Source of the DNA: Bacillus sp. AFS073361
GTDB taxonomy: Bacteria; Bacillota; Bacilli; Bacillales; Cytobacillaceae
NCBI RefSeq assembly: GCF_002567005.1
Contig: NZ_NUZU01000006.1
Location: forward strand, 1-32,878
DNA: 32,878 nucleotides
Reading direction: 5' to 3'
How positions within the stretch are numbered: the stretch's first letter is position 1; every line of letters starts with the position of its first letter. Positions 1 through 10,218 of this stretch are shown here, in pieces. The translations under genes and the position numbers were made by a program. Below the pieces are notes generated by a model, which made no database searches, was not told the DNA's origin, and was given only the letters and a program-made list of their open reading frames with translations.

Positions 1-17
1 CCCGTCATCCTCCACCA
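1..17 (+). tRNA. tRNA-Val, 3' end only (cut by window edge)
   Basis: The window opens inside a tRNA. Bases 7-13 (ATCCTCC) would be the 3' acceptor strand, A14 the discriminator and 15-17 an encoded CCA. The preceding CCCGTC fits the T-arm end of Bacillus tRNA-Val(TAC), which precedes Thr in the rrn-linked clusters. The anticodon is outside the window, so the identity rests on the 3' end and on gene order. Confidence 0.6.
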
Positions 18-38
18 TATTTATCTTTTATAGATTAC

Positions 39-64
39 GCCGGAGTAGCTCAATTGGTAGAGCA
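39..64 (+). pseudogene. tRNA-Thr 5' fragment (acceptor strand and D-arm only)
   Basis: These bases match the first 26 nt of the complete tRNA-Thr at 192 (one difference, A for G at tRNA position 6) and stop right after the D-stem, at GAGCA. No anticodon arm, T-arm or 3' acceptor strand follows. Instead there is a roughly 95-bp sequence shared with the place after the truncated fMet tRNA at 1079. It cannot make a tRNA. Confidence 0.8.
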
Positions 65-156
65 CGACCGAATATGCTTCCTGAATGAACTTCAGCATAC
101 TGACCGAGCTGCTGCTTGGATAAGCTTTCTGAGGTCAGGATGACGGTAACAGTATC
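60..156 (+). repeat. copy A of a sequence joined to a broken tRNA
   Basis: From GAGCACG (60-66) to CAGTATC (150-156) this stretch aligns with 1088-1180, with many substitutions and few indels. Shared blocks include CGAATATGCTTC, GCTGCTTG and GCTTTCTGA. Both copies begin at a GAGCA that also belongs to the D-arm of the tRNA 5' fragment, so the junction lies in a microhomology. Origin unknown. Read on the minus strand both copies have an open frame with a weakly similar peptide (SES-x2-KQ-x-L), so a piece of a former coding sequence is possible. Confidence 0.7.
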
Positions 157-191
157 AGCGTGTTCAAACTTAATATTTTTCCAAACTATAT

Positions 192-264
<73 letters not shown>

Positions 265-288
265 CCATTTATTTTTTTTGCTTTTTTT

Positions 289-361
289 GAGCCATTAGCT
301 CAGTTGGTAGAGCATCTGACTTTTAATCAGAGGGTCGAAGGTTCGAGTCCTTCATGGCTCA
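289..361 (+). tRNA. tRNA-Lys(TTT)
   Basis: GAGCCAT/ATGGCTC acceptor stem, anticodon TTT at 322-324, normal D- and T-arms, CCA not encoded. Confidence 0.96.
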
Positions 362-399
362 CTAGAGTTTTTTGCGAAAGCAAAAAAACTATCAATATT

Positions 400-481
400 G
401 CGGGTGTGGCGGAATTGGCAGACGCACCAGACTTAGGATCTGGCGCCGCAAGGCGTGGGGGTTCGACTCCCTTCACCCGCA
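400..481 (+). tRNA. tRNA-Leu(TAG)
   Basis: Class II tRNA with a long variable arm. Acceptor GCGGGTG/CACCCGC is perfect, anticodon TAG at 434-436, CCA not encoded. Confidence 0.96.
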
Positions 482-520
482 TCAAAGTTTTTTGCAAGAG
501 CAATATAACTTACAACCTTT

Positions 521-592
521 GCGGAAGTAGTTCAGTGGTAGAACACCACCTTGCCAAGGTGGGGGTCGCGGGTTCGAATCCCGTCTTCCGCT
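521..592 (+). tRNA. tRNA-Gly(GCC)
   Basis: Acceptor GCGGAAG/CTTCCGC, anticodon GCC at 553-555, CCA encoded at 593-595. Confidence 0.96.
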
Positions 593-601
593 CCAACTTA
601 C

Positions 602-687
602 GCCGGTGCGGCGGAACTGGCAGACGCACAGGACTTAAAATCCTGCGGTAGGTGACTACCTTACCGGTTCGATTCCGGTCCTCGACA
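602..687 (+). tRNA. tRNA-Leu(TAA), probably degenerate
   Basis: Class II tRNA with anticodon TAA at 636-638 and encoded CCA at 688-690. The acceptor stem has two mismatches (pair 2:71 is C-A, pair 6:67 is T-C), and the almost invariant U8 is a C (609). Anticodon and T-arms are intact. It could be a pseudo-tRNA backed up by other copies in the genome, or contain sequencing errors. Confidence 0.8.
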
Positions 688-707
688 CCATTTAAATTAA
701 ATCATAT

Positions 708-781
708 GCGCCCTTAGCTCAGCTGGATAGAGTGTTTGACTACGAATCAAAAGGTCGGGAGTTCGAATCTCTCAGGGCGCA
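708..781 (+). tRNA. tRNA-Arg(ACG)
   Basis: Acceptor GCGCCCT/AGGGCGC, anticodon ACG at 742-744 (read as ICG), CCA not encoded. The D-stem closes with a G-T wobble. Confidence 0.94.
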
Positions 782-787
782 CTTTAA

Positions 788-861
788 CGGGAAGTAGCTC
801 AGCTTGGTAGAGCACTTGGTTTGGGACCAAGGGGTCGCAGGTTCGAATCCTGTCTTCCCGA
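788..861 (+). tRNA. tRNA-Pro(TGG)
   Basis: Acceptor CGGGAAG/CTTCCCG, anticodon TGG at 822-824, discriminator A861, CCA encoded at 862-864. Confidence 0.96.
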
Positions 862-881
862 CCATGCTTCTAATAACAAAT

Positions 882-954
882 GGGGTCTTAGCTCAGCTGG
901 GAGAGCGCCTGCTTTGCACGCAGGAGGTCAGGGGTTCGATCCCCCTAGACTCCA
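882..954 (+). tRNA. tRNA-Ala(TGC)
   Basis: Acceptor GGGGTCT/AGACTCC with the G3-T70 wobble that marks tRNA-Ala, anticodon TGC at 915-917, CCA not encoded. Confidence 0.96.
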
Positions 955-961
955 CTTATTC

Positions 962-1051
962 GGAGGAATACCCAAGTTTGGCTGAAGGGATCGGTCTTGA
1001 AAACCGACAGGCGGGTCATACCGCGCGGGGGTTCGAATCCCTCTTCCTCCT
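962..1051 (+). tRNA. tRNA-Ser(TGA)
   Basis: Class II tRNA with long variable arm, acceptor GGAGGAA/TTCCTCC, anticodon TGA at 998-1000, CCA encoded at 1052-1054. The discriminator is T rather than the G usual for tRNA-Ser. Confidence 0.94.
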
Positions 1052-1078
1052 CCATAACTCGTAATCTATTCTTATTGT

Positions 1079-1092
1079 CGCGGGGTGGAGCA
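1079..1092 (+). pseudogene. tRNA-fMet 5' fragment
   Basis: The bases match the start of initiator tRNA (CGCGGGG acceptor strand, then TGGAGCA of the D-stem) and then break off into the same repeat that follows the broken tRNA-Thr. The position fits Bacillus clusters, where fMet lies between Ser and Asp. No anticodon, T-arm or 3' acceptor is present. Confidence 0.8.
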
Positions 1093-1180
1093 CGTTCGAA
1101 TATGCTTCTTCGAATGATCTACAGCGCAACGATTGAGCCGCTGCTTGAATATGCTTTCTGAAATCAGGGCGGTCAGTATC
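1088..1180 (+). repeat. copy B of a sequence joined to a broken tRNA
   Basis: Aligns with 60-156 (copy A) from GAGCACG to CAGTATC. Just downstream lies a perfect 14-bp palindrome, TGGAGCATGCTCCA (1187-1200), that copy A lacks. The intact tRNA-Asp starts 33 nt after the aligned part. Confidence 0.7.
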
Positions 1181-1213
1181 AAATCGTGGAGCATGCTCCA
1201 AATTGAAAACTCT

Positions 1214-1287
1214 GGTCCGGTAGTTCAGTTGGTTAGAATGCCTGCCTGTCACGCAGGAGGTCGCGGGTTCGAGTCCCGTCCGGACCG
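1214..1287 (+). tRNA. tRNA-Asp(GTC)
   Basis: Acceptor GGTCCGG/CCGGACC, anticodon GTC at 1248-1250, discriminator G, CCA not encoded. Confidence 0.96.
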
Positions 1288-1333
1288 TACTTTTATCCCC
1301 AGTAGGTAACTACTGTTGATATAGATTTTGTGT

Positions 1334-1406
1334 GGCTCAGTAGCTCAGTTGGTAGAGCAAAGGACTGAAAATCCTTGTGTCGGCGGTTCGATTCCGTCCT
1401 GAGCCA
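1334..1406 (+). tRNA. tRNA-Phe(GAA)
   Basis: Acceptor GGCTCAG/CTGAGCC, anticodon GAA at 1367-1369, CCA not encoded. Confidence 0.96.
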
Positions 1407-1419
1407 CCTTTTTATATGG

Positions 1420-1490
1420 AGGGGTATAGTTTAAAGGTAGAACGAAGGTCTCCAAAACCTTTGGTGTGGGTTCAATTCCTACTACCCCTG
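1420..1490 (+). tRNA. tRNA-Trp(CCA)
   Basis: Acceptor AGGGGTA/TACCCCT, anticodon CCA at 1452-1454, discriminator G, CCA end encoded at 1491-1493. Confidence 0.96.
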
Positions 1491-1507
1491 CCAAATGATT
1501 CTATAAT

Positions 1508-1581
1508 GGCGGTTGTGGCGAAGTGGTTAACGCATCGGATTGTGGTTCCGACATTCGTGGGTTCGATTCCCATCAGCCGCC
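1508..1581 (+). tRNA. tRNA-His(GTG)
   Basis: The extra G at -1 (1508) pairs with C73 (1581), the hallmark of tRNA-His. Anticodon GTG at 1542-1544, CCA encoded at 1582-1584. Confidence 0.96.
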
Positions 1582-1600
1582 CCATATATTTTATAAATAT

Positions 1601-1672
1601 TGGGCTATAGCCAAGCGGTAAGGCATCGCACTTTGACTGCGACATGCGTTGGTTCAAATCCAGCTAGCCCAG
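1601..1672 (+). tRNA. tRNA-Gln(TTG)
   Basis: Acceptor TGGGCTA/TAGCCCA, anticodon TTG at 1633-1635, CCA encoded at 1673-1675. The last 16 nt (1661-1676) recur exactly at 31868-31883. Confidence 0.96.
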
Positions 1673-1683
1673 CCATACATAAA

Positions 1684-1754
1684 GGCAGCATAGCCAAGTG
1701 GTAAGGCCGAGGTCTGCAAAACCTCTATCCCCGGTTCAAATCCGGGTGTTGCCT
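1684..1754 (+). tRNA. tRNA-Cys(GCA)
   Basis: Acceptor GGCAGCA/TGTTGCC, anticodon GCA at 1716-1718, discriminator T, CCA encoded at 1755-1757. Confidence 0.95.
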
Positions 1755-1768
1755 CCAATTTAATAAAT

Positions 1769-1839
1769 GCGGGTGTAGTTTAGTGGTAAAACCTCAGCCT
1801 TCCAAGCTGATGTTGTGAGTTCGATTCTCATCACCCGTT
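1769..1839 (+). tRNA. tRNA-Gly(TCC)
   Basis: Acceptor GCGGGTG/CACCCGT (first pair G-T wobble), anticodon TCC at 1801-1803, CCA encoded at 1840-1842. Confidence 0.95.
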
Positions 1840-1851
1840 CCACATAAATAT

Positions 1852-1925
<74 letters not shown>

Positions 1926-1934
1926 TCATATTAT

Positions 1935-2006
1935 TCCGCAGTAGCTCAGTGGTAGAGCTATCGGCTGTTAACCGATCGGTCGTAGGTTCGAGTCCTACCT
2001 GCGGAG
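1935..2006 (+). tRNA. tRNA-Asn(GTT)
   Basis: Acceptor TCCGCAG/CTGCGGA, anticodon GTT at 1967-1969, discriminator G, CCA encoded at 2007-2009. Confidence 0.96.
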
Positions 2007-2014
2007 CCATAAAT

Positions 2015-2088
2015 GCGCCTTTAGCTCAGCTGGATAGAGCATACGCCTTCTAAGCGTAGGGTCAGAGGTTCGAATCCTCTAAGGCGCG
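2015..2088 (+). tRNA. tRNA-Arg(TCT)
   Basis: Acceptor GCGCCTT/AAGGCGC, anticodon TCT at 2049-2051, discriminator G, CCA not encoded. Last gene of the cluster. Confidence 0.96.
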
Positions 2089-2103
2089 TAAAAAAACAAA
2101 GTG

Positions 2104-2131
2104 AAAAACGCTTATCTAAGCGTTTTTTTTT
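2104..2131 (+). terminator. rho-independent terminator of the tRNA cluster
   Basis: AAAAACGCTTA and TAAGCGTTTTT form a perfect stem around a 2-nt TC loop, followed by a run of T. It lies 15 nt after the last tRNA. Confidence 0.92.
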
Positions 2132-2311
2132 GTGCACTTTTTTAACAACCCCCGCAATCACTTATGAAGAAATCTGGGTTATGTTGCTGGAATTGACTCG
2201 AACATTACCTTTAGTAGGTGTTTTTTACCTGCTTTTCCAGCATATCCTAAAGATGAATAAATTCCCTATCAAAAGGAAAAATAAGGATAACTTTTCTAGG
2301 GAGGACTTATT

Positions 2312-3961
2312 TTGACAGAGAACAAAAATGTGAATGCTTCAAATGAACAGGACGTAAATCGGGAAACGTTGACGACGCGCCAGGGCCATCCCGTGATAGA
2401 TAACCAAAATATCCGTACTATTGGGAATCGTGGCCCAGCGACACTTGAGAATTACCATTTTATTGAGAAGATTTCCCATTTTGATCGGGAAGAGGTTCCA
2501 GAACGTGTGGTCCATGCACGAGGATCGGGAGCATTTGGTTATTTTGAAACCTACGGAAAAGTGGGCGATGAGCCGGTAGAAAAGTATACACGCGCGAAAG
2601 TGTTCTCTGGAGCAGGGAAAAAAACTCCGTTAATGGTGCGTTTCTCCACAGTAGCAGGTGGGAAAGATTCGCCGGAAACTGCACGTGATCCACGTGGTTT
2701 TGCGGTGAAAATGTATACGGAAGATGGGAACTGGGACCTAGTTGGGAATAATTTGAAAATTTTCTTTATCCGTGATGCGATGAAATTCCCTGATATGATT
2801 CACGCATTTAAAGCGGATCCAGCATCGAACGTCCCGAATCCACAGCGGATGTTTGACTTCGTTTCTCGTACACCTGAAGCAACGCATATGATTACATTCC
2901 TATTTTCTCCATGGGGGATTCCAGCAACATACCGCCATATGCAGGGCTCTGGTGTAAACACGTATAAATGGGTAAATGAAAAAGGCGAGGCGGTGTTGGT
3001 GAAGTATCACTGGGAGCCGAAGCAAGGAATTCGTAACCTAACACAAGAAGAGGCAAACTCGATTCAAGCGAAGAACGTTGGTCATGCGACACAAGATTTA
3101 TATGAAGCGATTGAACGAGGAGAGTATCCAGAATGGGAGCTTTATGTTCAGATCATGACTGATGATTACCATCCCGAACTGGATTTTGACCCACTCGATG
3201 ATACAAAGCTTTGGCCAGAGGATCAGTTCCCATGGTTACCGGTAGGCCGCATGGTCCTTGATCGGAATCCTGTTGATTTTCACGCGGAAATTGAGCAAGC
3301 TGCCTTTGGTACAGGGGTTCTGGTGGATGGAATGGATTTCTCTGACGATAAAATGCTTCAAGGGCGTACGTTCTCTTACTCGGATACGCAGCGCTATCGG
3401 GTAGGTGCGAACTATCTGAGTCTGCCGGTGAACGCACCGAAAGCACCTGTTCGCACAAATCAGCATCGCGGCCAAATGGATATTCGTAACCCGAAAGAAT
3501 CGGGAGAAAACCCACATATTAACTATGAGCCATCGATGCTCGGCGGATATACGGAAACAAATAGTGATAACCGTGCACCTCACCAGCCAGTATATAACGC
3601 AGCAGCCATGAGTGCGCCGATTGATCGTCCAAACAACTACGGACAAGCGGGCCATACGTATCGAAGCTTGGACGATTGGGAGCGCGATGAATTAATCAAA
3701 AACCTGTCTGAAGCACTGGCAATATGCGACAAACGAATTCAAGATGCCATGATCCATCATTTCACCCAAGCCGATGAAGACTATGGCCGCCGTGTGAAGA
3801 AAGGGATGGAACAGGTAATGAAAGAAATCCAAGAAATGAGAACGGAAAATCAAGTTCCAGGCCGTGAATCGGGTAAATCGAAATTTGGTCAGGGAACCAT
3901 TGCTGCCAACGAAGCAACAAAAGAGGCTGTACAGAAAGGGCACGAAGCGGGCCCATATTAA
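2312..3961 (+). CDS. katA: heme catalase
   Basis: Monofunctional heme catalase (2 H2O2 to O2 and water), 549 aa. The distal heme site is seen in VVHARGSG (His68) and VGNN (Asn147). The proximal Tyr356 lies in the [12 protein letters not shown] motif, with conserved RDPRGFA and FFIRDA blocks. The start is TTG, set by AGGGAGG 7 nt upstream. At about 549 residues it is longer than the roughly 480-aa vegetative KatA of Bacillus. The extra C-terminal tail (about residues 480-549, ending GHEAGPY) is charged and helix-like, so a KatX-like spore or stress catalase is an alternative. It is convergent with katG and shares a bidirectional terminator. No PerR box is seen upstream. A frameshifted copy of its 3' end lies at 19513. 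Confidence 0.95.
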   Translation: MTENKNVNASNEQDVNRETLTTRQGHPVIDNQNIRTIGNRGPATLENYHFIEKISHFDREEVPERVVHARGSGAFGYFETYGKVGDEPVEKYTRAKVFSGAGKKTPLMVRFSTVAGGKDSPETARDPRGFAVKMYTEDGNWDLVGNNLKIFFIRDAMKFPDMIHAFKADPASNVPNPQRMFDFVSRTPEATHMITFLFSPWGIPATYRHMQGSGVNTYKWVNEKGEAVLVKYHWEPKQGIRNLTQEEANSIQAKNVGHATQDLYEAIERGEYPEWELYVQIMTDDYHPELDFDPLDDTKLWPEDQFPWLPVGRMVLDRNPVDFHAEIEQAAFGTGVLVDGMDFSDDKMLQGRTFSYSDTQRYRVGANYLSLPVNAPKAPVRTNQHRGQMDIRNPKESGENPHINYEPSMLGGYTETNSDNRAPHQPVYNAAAMSAPIDRPNNYGQAGHTYRSLDDWERDELIKNLSEALAICDKRIQDAMIHHFTQADEDYGRRVKKGMEQVMKEIQEMRTENQVPGRESGKSKFGQGTIAANEATKEAVQKGHEAGPY

Positions 3962-3988
3962 TAATGATATTTCTGGTACTAATGATAA

Positions 3989-4015
3989 AAACCGCCGTCA
4001 AATCGACGGCGGTTT
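3989..4015 (+). terminator. bidirectional terminator between katA and katG
   Basis: AAACCGCCGTC (3989-3999) pairs with GACGGCGGTTT (4005-4015): an 11-bp perfect stem with a 5-nt loop. T runs or A runs flank both sides, so it can serve katA (+) and perhaps katG (-). The same hairpin recurs at 19829-19855 with one loop change. Confidence 0.85.
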
Positions 4016-4054
4016 CTTCTATTTAATATAATGGATTATTGATTTCCAAATATA

Positions 4055-4236
4055 AGGGAAGCAATTCCGGCTAATTTGGAAAATACCTCTATTTCCTTAA
4101 AAATAAGGGGAGTATTTCCGCTTATATGATTCAAATCGTTGGGTTTTGTGTATATTTAAAGCTGTTAAGCGGAATATCTCCTGCTATTTTAGCTTTTTAG
4201 CCATCATTTTTATAATTAACCGGAAATTCTCCGCCT
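4055..4236. repeat. cluster of four small inverted CGGAAAT-type repeats (copy 1)
   Basis: Four degenerate units of about 19 nt with core (A)SCGGAAWTNCTCC occur between the katA terminator and the katG stop. Two are on the minus strand (about 4055-4073 and 4105-4124) and two on the plus strand (about 4165-4185 and 4217-4236), so they can pair with one another. The same four units, in the same order and orientation, occur at 19892-20092. No gene is visible here. Confidence 0.6.
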
Positions 4237-4278
4237 ATGACTTCTTCTATCTACGCCAAATTCAACATAGCCTCTGGC

Positions 4279-6522
<2,244 letters not shown>

Positions 6523-6569
6523 TTATTTATATATAATTATGTTTCTAGTAAAAAACTTAGACACATTAA

Positions 6570-6607
6570 TTATAATAATTATTAAATAGTATTTATAATA
6601 ATTATTA
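6570..6607. promoter_or_regulatory. two PerR-box-like operators upstream of katG
   Basis: An identical 15-mer, TTATAATAATTATTA, occurs at 6570-6584 and 6593-6607, 23 bp apart. Each matches the Fur-family PerR consensus (TTATAAT-N-ATTATAA) at all but two end positions. A weaker third match starts near 6616. The AT-rich context makes chance matches easier, but two identical copies before a catalase-peroxidase gene are persuasive. Confidence 0.75.
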
Positions 6608-6659
6608 TCTAGTTGTTATAATAAATTAGTGAAAATAAAAAGTCCAGAAAAATGTGGCT

Positions 6660-7140
6660 TAAAAAAAATTACAGTAACAAGAAGGTGGATCATGCTGTTG
6701 AAATGGAATACAGAATTTTGAAGTTTCATAGATGGATAGTGAGTAAAAAATAAGAAGAATCATTGGAAGATAGAATAGAAATGGATGAAAAAGATGTTTT
6801 CAGAATTTACTTATATTCTCATTATAATGAAGTATATTGTAAGTGGGCAAGTTATATGAGTACTTAAAGAGAAATCATCTTGGCGATACGTTCACAAAAT
6901 TTAAATATTTATCAAGTGCCAGCATCCTATGTCCTTTGAAAAAAGTCATATAATGGAATTAATAGGTATTCGATATTCATAGAAATGGAGTTGGCAAGTT
7001 ATGAAGGATATTGTCCAGAACAGGGAGTACATGAGGAATTGGCTATGGGTTCGCCCGGGAATTTTTACGGACAGGCAGCAAAGTTACGGATCAATGGGCA
7101 ATCTCAGAAAATTGATCTAAGCGACTTGTGTGGAGGAAAG
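6660..7140. other. gene-poor stretch with short open pieces, no recognised gene
   Basis: No gene with a convincing start, ribosome site and length is seen. On the + strand a broken frame between about 6680 and 6866 reads like protein (for example DEKDVFRIYLY) but is interrupted by stops. Near 7001 a 39-codon piece starts with ATG but has no good ribosome site. These may be decayed genes. I recognise neither. Confidence 0.35.
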
Positions 7141-7145
7141 AAAGT

Positions 7146-7199
7146 AGAGGGACAGTCTCCTATTGTTATTTTATATAACCATAGAACTGTCTCTTTTTG
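7146..7199 (+). terminator. probable rho-independent terminator
   Basis: AGAGGGACAGT (7146-7156) pairs with ACTGTCTCTTT (7186-7196) over 11 bp with two G-T wobbles, followed by T. The 29-nt loop is long. It may insulate the nuclease-helicase operon downstream, or close a small transcript from the preceding stretch. Confidence 0.55.
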
Positions 7200-7476
7200 T
7201 TTTTCTTTTATCGAGAAACAAACTAGAAATCTCTATTTTTTAATGTGTTAAATCTTATGCCTTATAATGAAACCTGCAGGAATGGAAGTATTTTATTATG
7301 GTTCAGATTAAAGCTATTAACATGTTATTAAAAGGGTGGGCTATTTTTGGTATACCTTTTTGTGTAAAATAAAGGAAGTATATAACAAGTTATTCTTTCT
7401 ATTTTTTATCCTACAAAAACCTGATGACTTAAAAGAGAAAAAGTTTATGAACATAAAATACCAGGAGGGTACCATT

Positions 7477-10218
7477 TTGAAGATTACGCTAGGCTATTGG
7501 CTAGATTCGACCACGTATCCGGATGCACTTGGAGATCAAGAGGCATCAGTAGGTACCATAGTAACAGGCTTTAACGGCTTAATCGGCATTCTAGAAACAC
7601 AGTTAGGTCTAACCGTACCGAATGTATCGGAAAACCTACGGATTGCAGAGTGGCAGGAACTTATTCGTAAACAGGATTCTGGTAAAAAGCTATTCTCAAA
7701 ATCTTTTGAGACTGATTCTTGGAACACAGCGAAGGAATTGTTACGTCGCCGGGATGAGTTAGTGTTAGCTGGATGGAACCCTTTAGTACATGTTGGCGGG
7801 AGTGCATGGATCGATACACTGGCAAAGCTGGAGCTTGCTAATCCTAACCGTTTATGTGGTTTTCCTGATCGAGTCCGAGGTTTAATATCAAGGTTACAAG
7901 AGCAAGTGCAAGTACAAATCGAGAAAATCAATATTGTTGATGAAGATAAAACACTATGGGATCCCTGGTGCATTCAATTAATTGATTTATTAAGGGAAAT
8001 AGGGGTAGAAACTCAGAATGTATCAACCATGTTTGAAAAAGAAATACAAAAGGATTCATATACTGACTTATCCCTTCTACAAAAGGTAATGGCAGGGGAA
8101 AAATTATCCGAAGTGGCGAAAGGGGATGGGAGCTTGCTCCTTATTCGTTCCGAACAGGAATGGGATGCTGCAGACTTTTTGATCAGCTGGCTGCAGCAAA
8201 ACACCTCGGAAGATACGGTATTAATTAAGGGGGACGGGTCATTATTCCTTGATGAGCTTCTCAATAGGCGGGGAGTACCGGCAGCAGGAGTGGACGCTCT
8301 TTCAAAATGGCGTGCAGTTCTTCAAGTTTTACCGCTTACCATCGATACTTATTGGGAACCGTTAAGGGTGGATAGGATGCTCGAATTATTAACAATTCCA
8401 ACCTCTCCTGTACCAGGAAAGATCAGGTATAAATTAGCCAAAGTATTAGCCGCAAATCCAGGAATTGGCGGGCCACTCTGGGTACAGGCAATTCTAGACG
8501 GAATAAATGCCTACGAGGAATTATGGACCGCAGAAGGTTTGGACGAACAGGAAGTGAAGAAACGGAGAAAAAACCTTGAAGCAAGGCTTGATTTGTGGGT
8601 GAATCATGACTATTATGACCCAACCGAAGGCATTCCCTTTGAACAACTAATGAATATTTGCCAAAAGGTTAGTCAATGGGCGGCATTGAACTATCATACA
8701 ACAAACGACCTTATGTTTGTACAAGCCACACAATATGCCCAAGAGGTAATGGAAGGACTAAAATCCCTTGGGACAAAAAGGGTGACACGTTTGCAAGTAG
8801 GGCGCATCCTAGAATCTGTTTTAGGTGAAGGAGCCAAATTGTCCGGTTACACACAGGAAGCCGCCCAATGGCAAGTCGTCAATCATCCAGGGCAAATCTG
8901 GGGTAAGGCAGAAAACATCATTTGGTGGGGTTTTCATAAAAACATGTCAGGACCTAGTGTCAGAACTTGGACATCGAAAGAACGGGGATGGTTAAGGGAA
9001 CATGGAGTCATCCTCCTTGAAGAGGACGTGGGGCGTCGAAGAGAAGCAGCTGCTTGGCAGCGGGCGGCACGTATGTCTGACAAAAGGCTGATTCTTTTTG
9101 CTCCTGCAAAAGTGAAAGGCAAAGAAATTTCTATTCACCCATTATGGGACGAAATACGCTATGCCATTGCAAAAGATCACAATACCGAGAAAAAAATTAC
9201 CATTGAAGCGGCTGATATACGGAAACAATCAAGTTTCTCAATTCAGGGAATGGAATTTGAAAGAACTCCACTACAAGCAACCAAGATCGCAGACCCAATA
9301 AGAACTTGGAGGGTTCCTGAAAATATCGTCGTGCCTAGGGAAGTTGAATCTGCAACCAGTTTCGAAGGATTAATCGGTTGTCCTTTAAAATGGACCTTTA
9401 CATATGTTGCGAATGTGAAACCTGGTAAGATACTTTCTTTACCACATGAATCCATTATGCTTGGAAATCTAGGACATGTGATATTGGAAAACCTTATTAC
9501 TGAAAAAACCGATTGGAACGAGGAAGAAGTACGTATACGAACGGGGGACTTGTTTGATCAGTTGACACCGAGGCTGGCTGCGACACTACTAGAGCCGCAA
9601 AATGGAATTCTTCGCAGTGAAACTCGATTTAAACTGCAGAAATCCTTGCAGAAATTTTTTAAAGTGTTGAATCAAGCTGGGATTACCATCCAAGATACCG
9701 AAATAGAATTACAGAAAACATGGAGTGACGGAGTTGAGTTCGGCGGCAGATTGGACCTTATCGGAGAAACCGCATCAGGGAACAAGATTTTGTTTGATGC
9801 GAAATGGTCGAAAAAACCAAGTAATTACAAAGTTCGCTTGGAAAACTTATCGGTACAATTAACTCTTTATCATTGGCTCTTAGCCGGGGATGACAATCAA
9901 GAACTTCCTGTTGCCTACTTTATGCTGCGCAGCGGTGATTTCTTCAGTTTGCCGCATGGGGATTTCCCTTCTGACTACCACGTAGCGGGTCCATCACTTT
10001 TGGAGTCTCATCAAGTGTTACGTCAATCTGTGCAAGATATTTGGTCACAGCTCTTAACAGGGACGATTATCGCCCCAGGTGTTCCTTCCAAAGGGAATAC
10101 GGACAAGAGAACGGAAGATGTCCAGGAGTTGAGTGATTCATTTGTATCAACGATAGACCCGCCATGTGCCTATTGCGAATATCAGAATCTTTGTGGTTTT
10201 AGGAGGGTGAGGAAATGA
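7477..10218 (+). CDS. AddB-like PD-(D/E)XK nuclease with Fe-S cluster
   Basis: Predicted 913-aa nuclease subunit related to AddB/RecB-family helicase-nucleases. The chosen start is TTG 7477, 7 nt after AGGAGGG; the frame is open 47 codons further upstream but without a ribosome site. The C-terminal nuclease shows GGRLD (Asp760) and DAKW (Asp774, Lys776), then a QLTLY motif. Cys635 (IGCPLKW) with Cys897, Cys900 and Cys906 (C-x2-C-x5-C) matches the 4Fe-4S staple that holds AddB-type nuclease domains. No intact Walker A is visible in the N-terminal part, as expected for a helicase-dead partner. The stop overlaps the next gene's ATG, so the two are probably translated together and form a complex. 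Not necessarily the housekeeping AddB: the N-terminus is divergent. Confidence 0.85.
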   Translation: MKITLGYWLDSTTYPDALGDQEASVGTIVTGFNGLIGILETQLGLTVPNVSENLRIAEWQELIRKQDSGKKLFSKSFETDSWNTAKELLRRRDELVLAGWNPLVHVGGSAWIDTLAKLELANPNRLCGFPDRVRGLISRLQEQVQVQIEKINIVDEDKTLWDPWCIQLIDLLREIGVETQNVSTMFEKEIQKDSYTDLSLLQKVMAGEKLSEVAKGDGSLLLIRSEQEWDAADFLISWLQQNTSEDTVLIKGDGSLFLDELLNRRGVPAAGVDALSKWRAVLQVLPLTIDTYWEPLRVDRMLELLTIPTSPVPGKIRYKLAKVLAANPGIGGPLWVQAILDGINAYEELWTAEGLDEQEVKKRRKNLEARLDLWVNHDYYDPTEGIPFEQLMNICQKVSQWAALNYHTTNDLMFVQATQYAQEVMEGLKSLGTKRVTRLQVGRILESVLGEGAKLSGYTQEAAQWQVVNHPGQIWGKAENIIWWGFHKNMSGPSVRTWTSKERGWLREHGVILLEEDVGRRREAAAWQRAARMSDKRLILFAPAKVKGKEISIHPLWDEIRYAIAKDHNTEKKITIEAADIRKQSSFSIQGMEFERTPLQATKIADPIRTWRVPENIVVPREVESATSFEGLIGCPLKWTFTYVANVKPGKILSLPHESIMLGNLGHVILENLITEKTDWNEEEVRIRTGDLFDQLTPRLAATLLEPQNGILRSETRFKLQKSLQKFFKVLNQAGITIQDTEIELQKTWSDGVEFGGRLDLIGETASGNKILFDAKWSKKPSNYKVRLENLSVQLTLYHWLLAGDDNQELPVAYFMLRSGDFFSLPHGDFPSDYHVAGPSLLESHQVLRQSVQDIWSQLLTGTIIAPGVPSKGNTDKRTEDVQELSDSFVSTIDPPCAYCEYQNLCGFRRVRK

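Noticed and set aside
2130..2315. 61-codon frame before katA
   Set aside because: It overlaps the tRNA terminator and the katA ribosome site, has no start context and no recognisable protein.
6985..7251. 88-codon frame before the nuclease block
   Set aside because: No ribosome site, it runs through the hairpin at 7146-7196, and the composition is unconvincing. Kept only as unexplained sequence.
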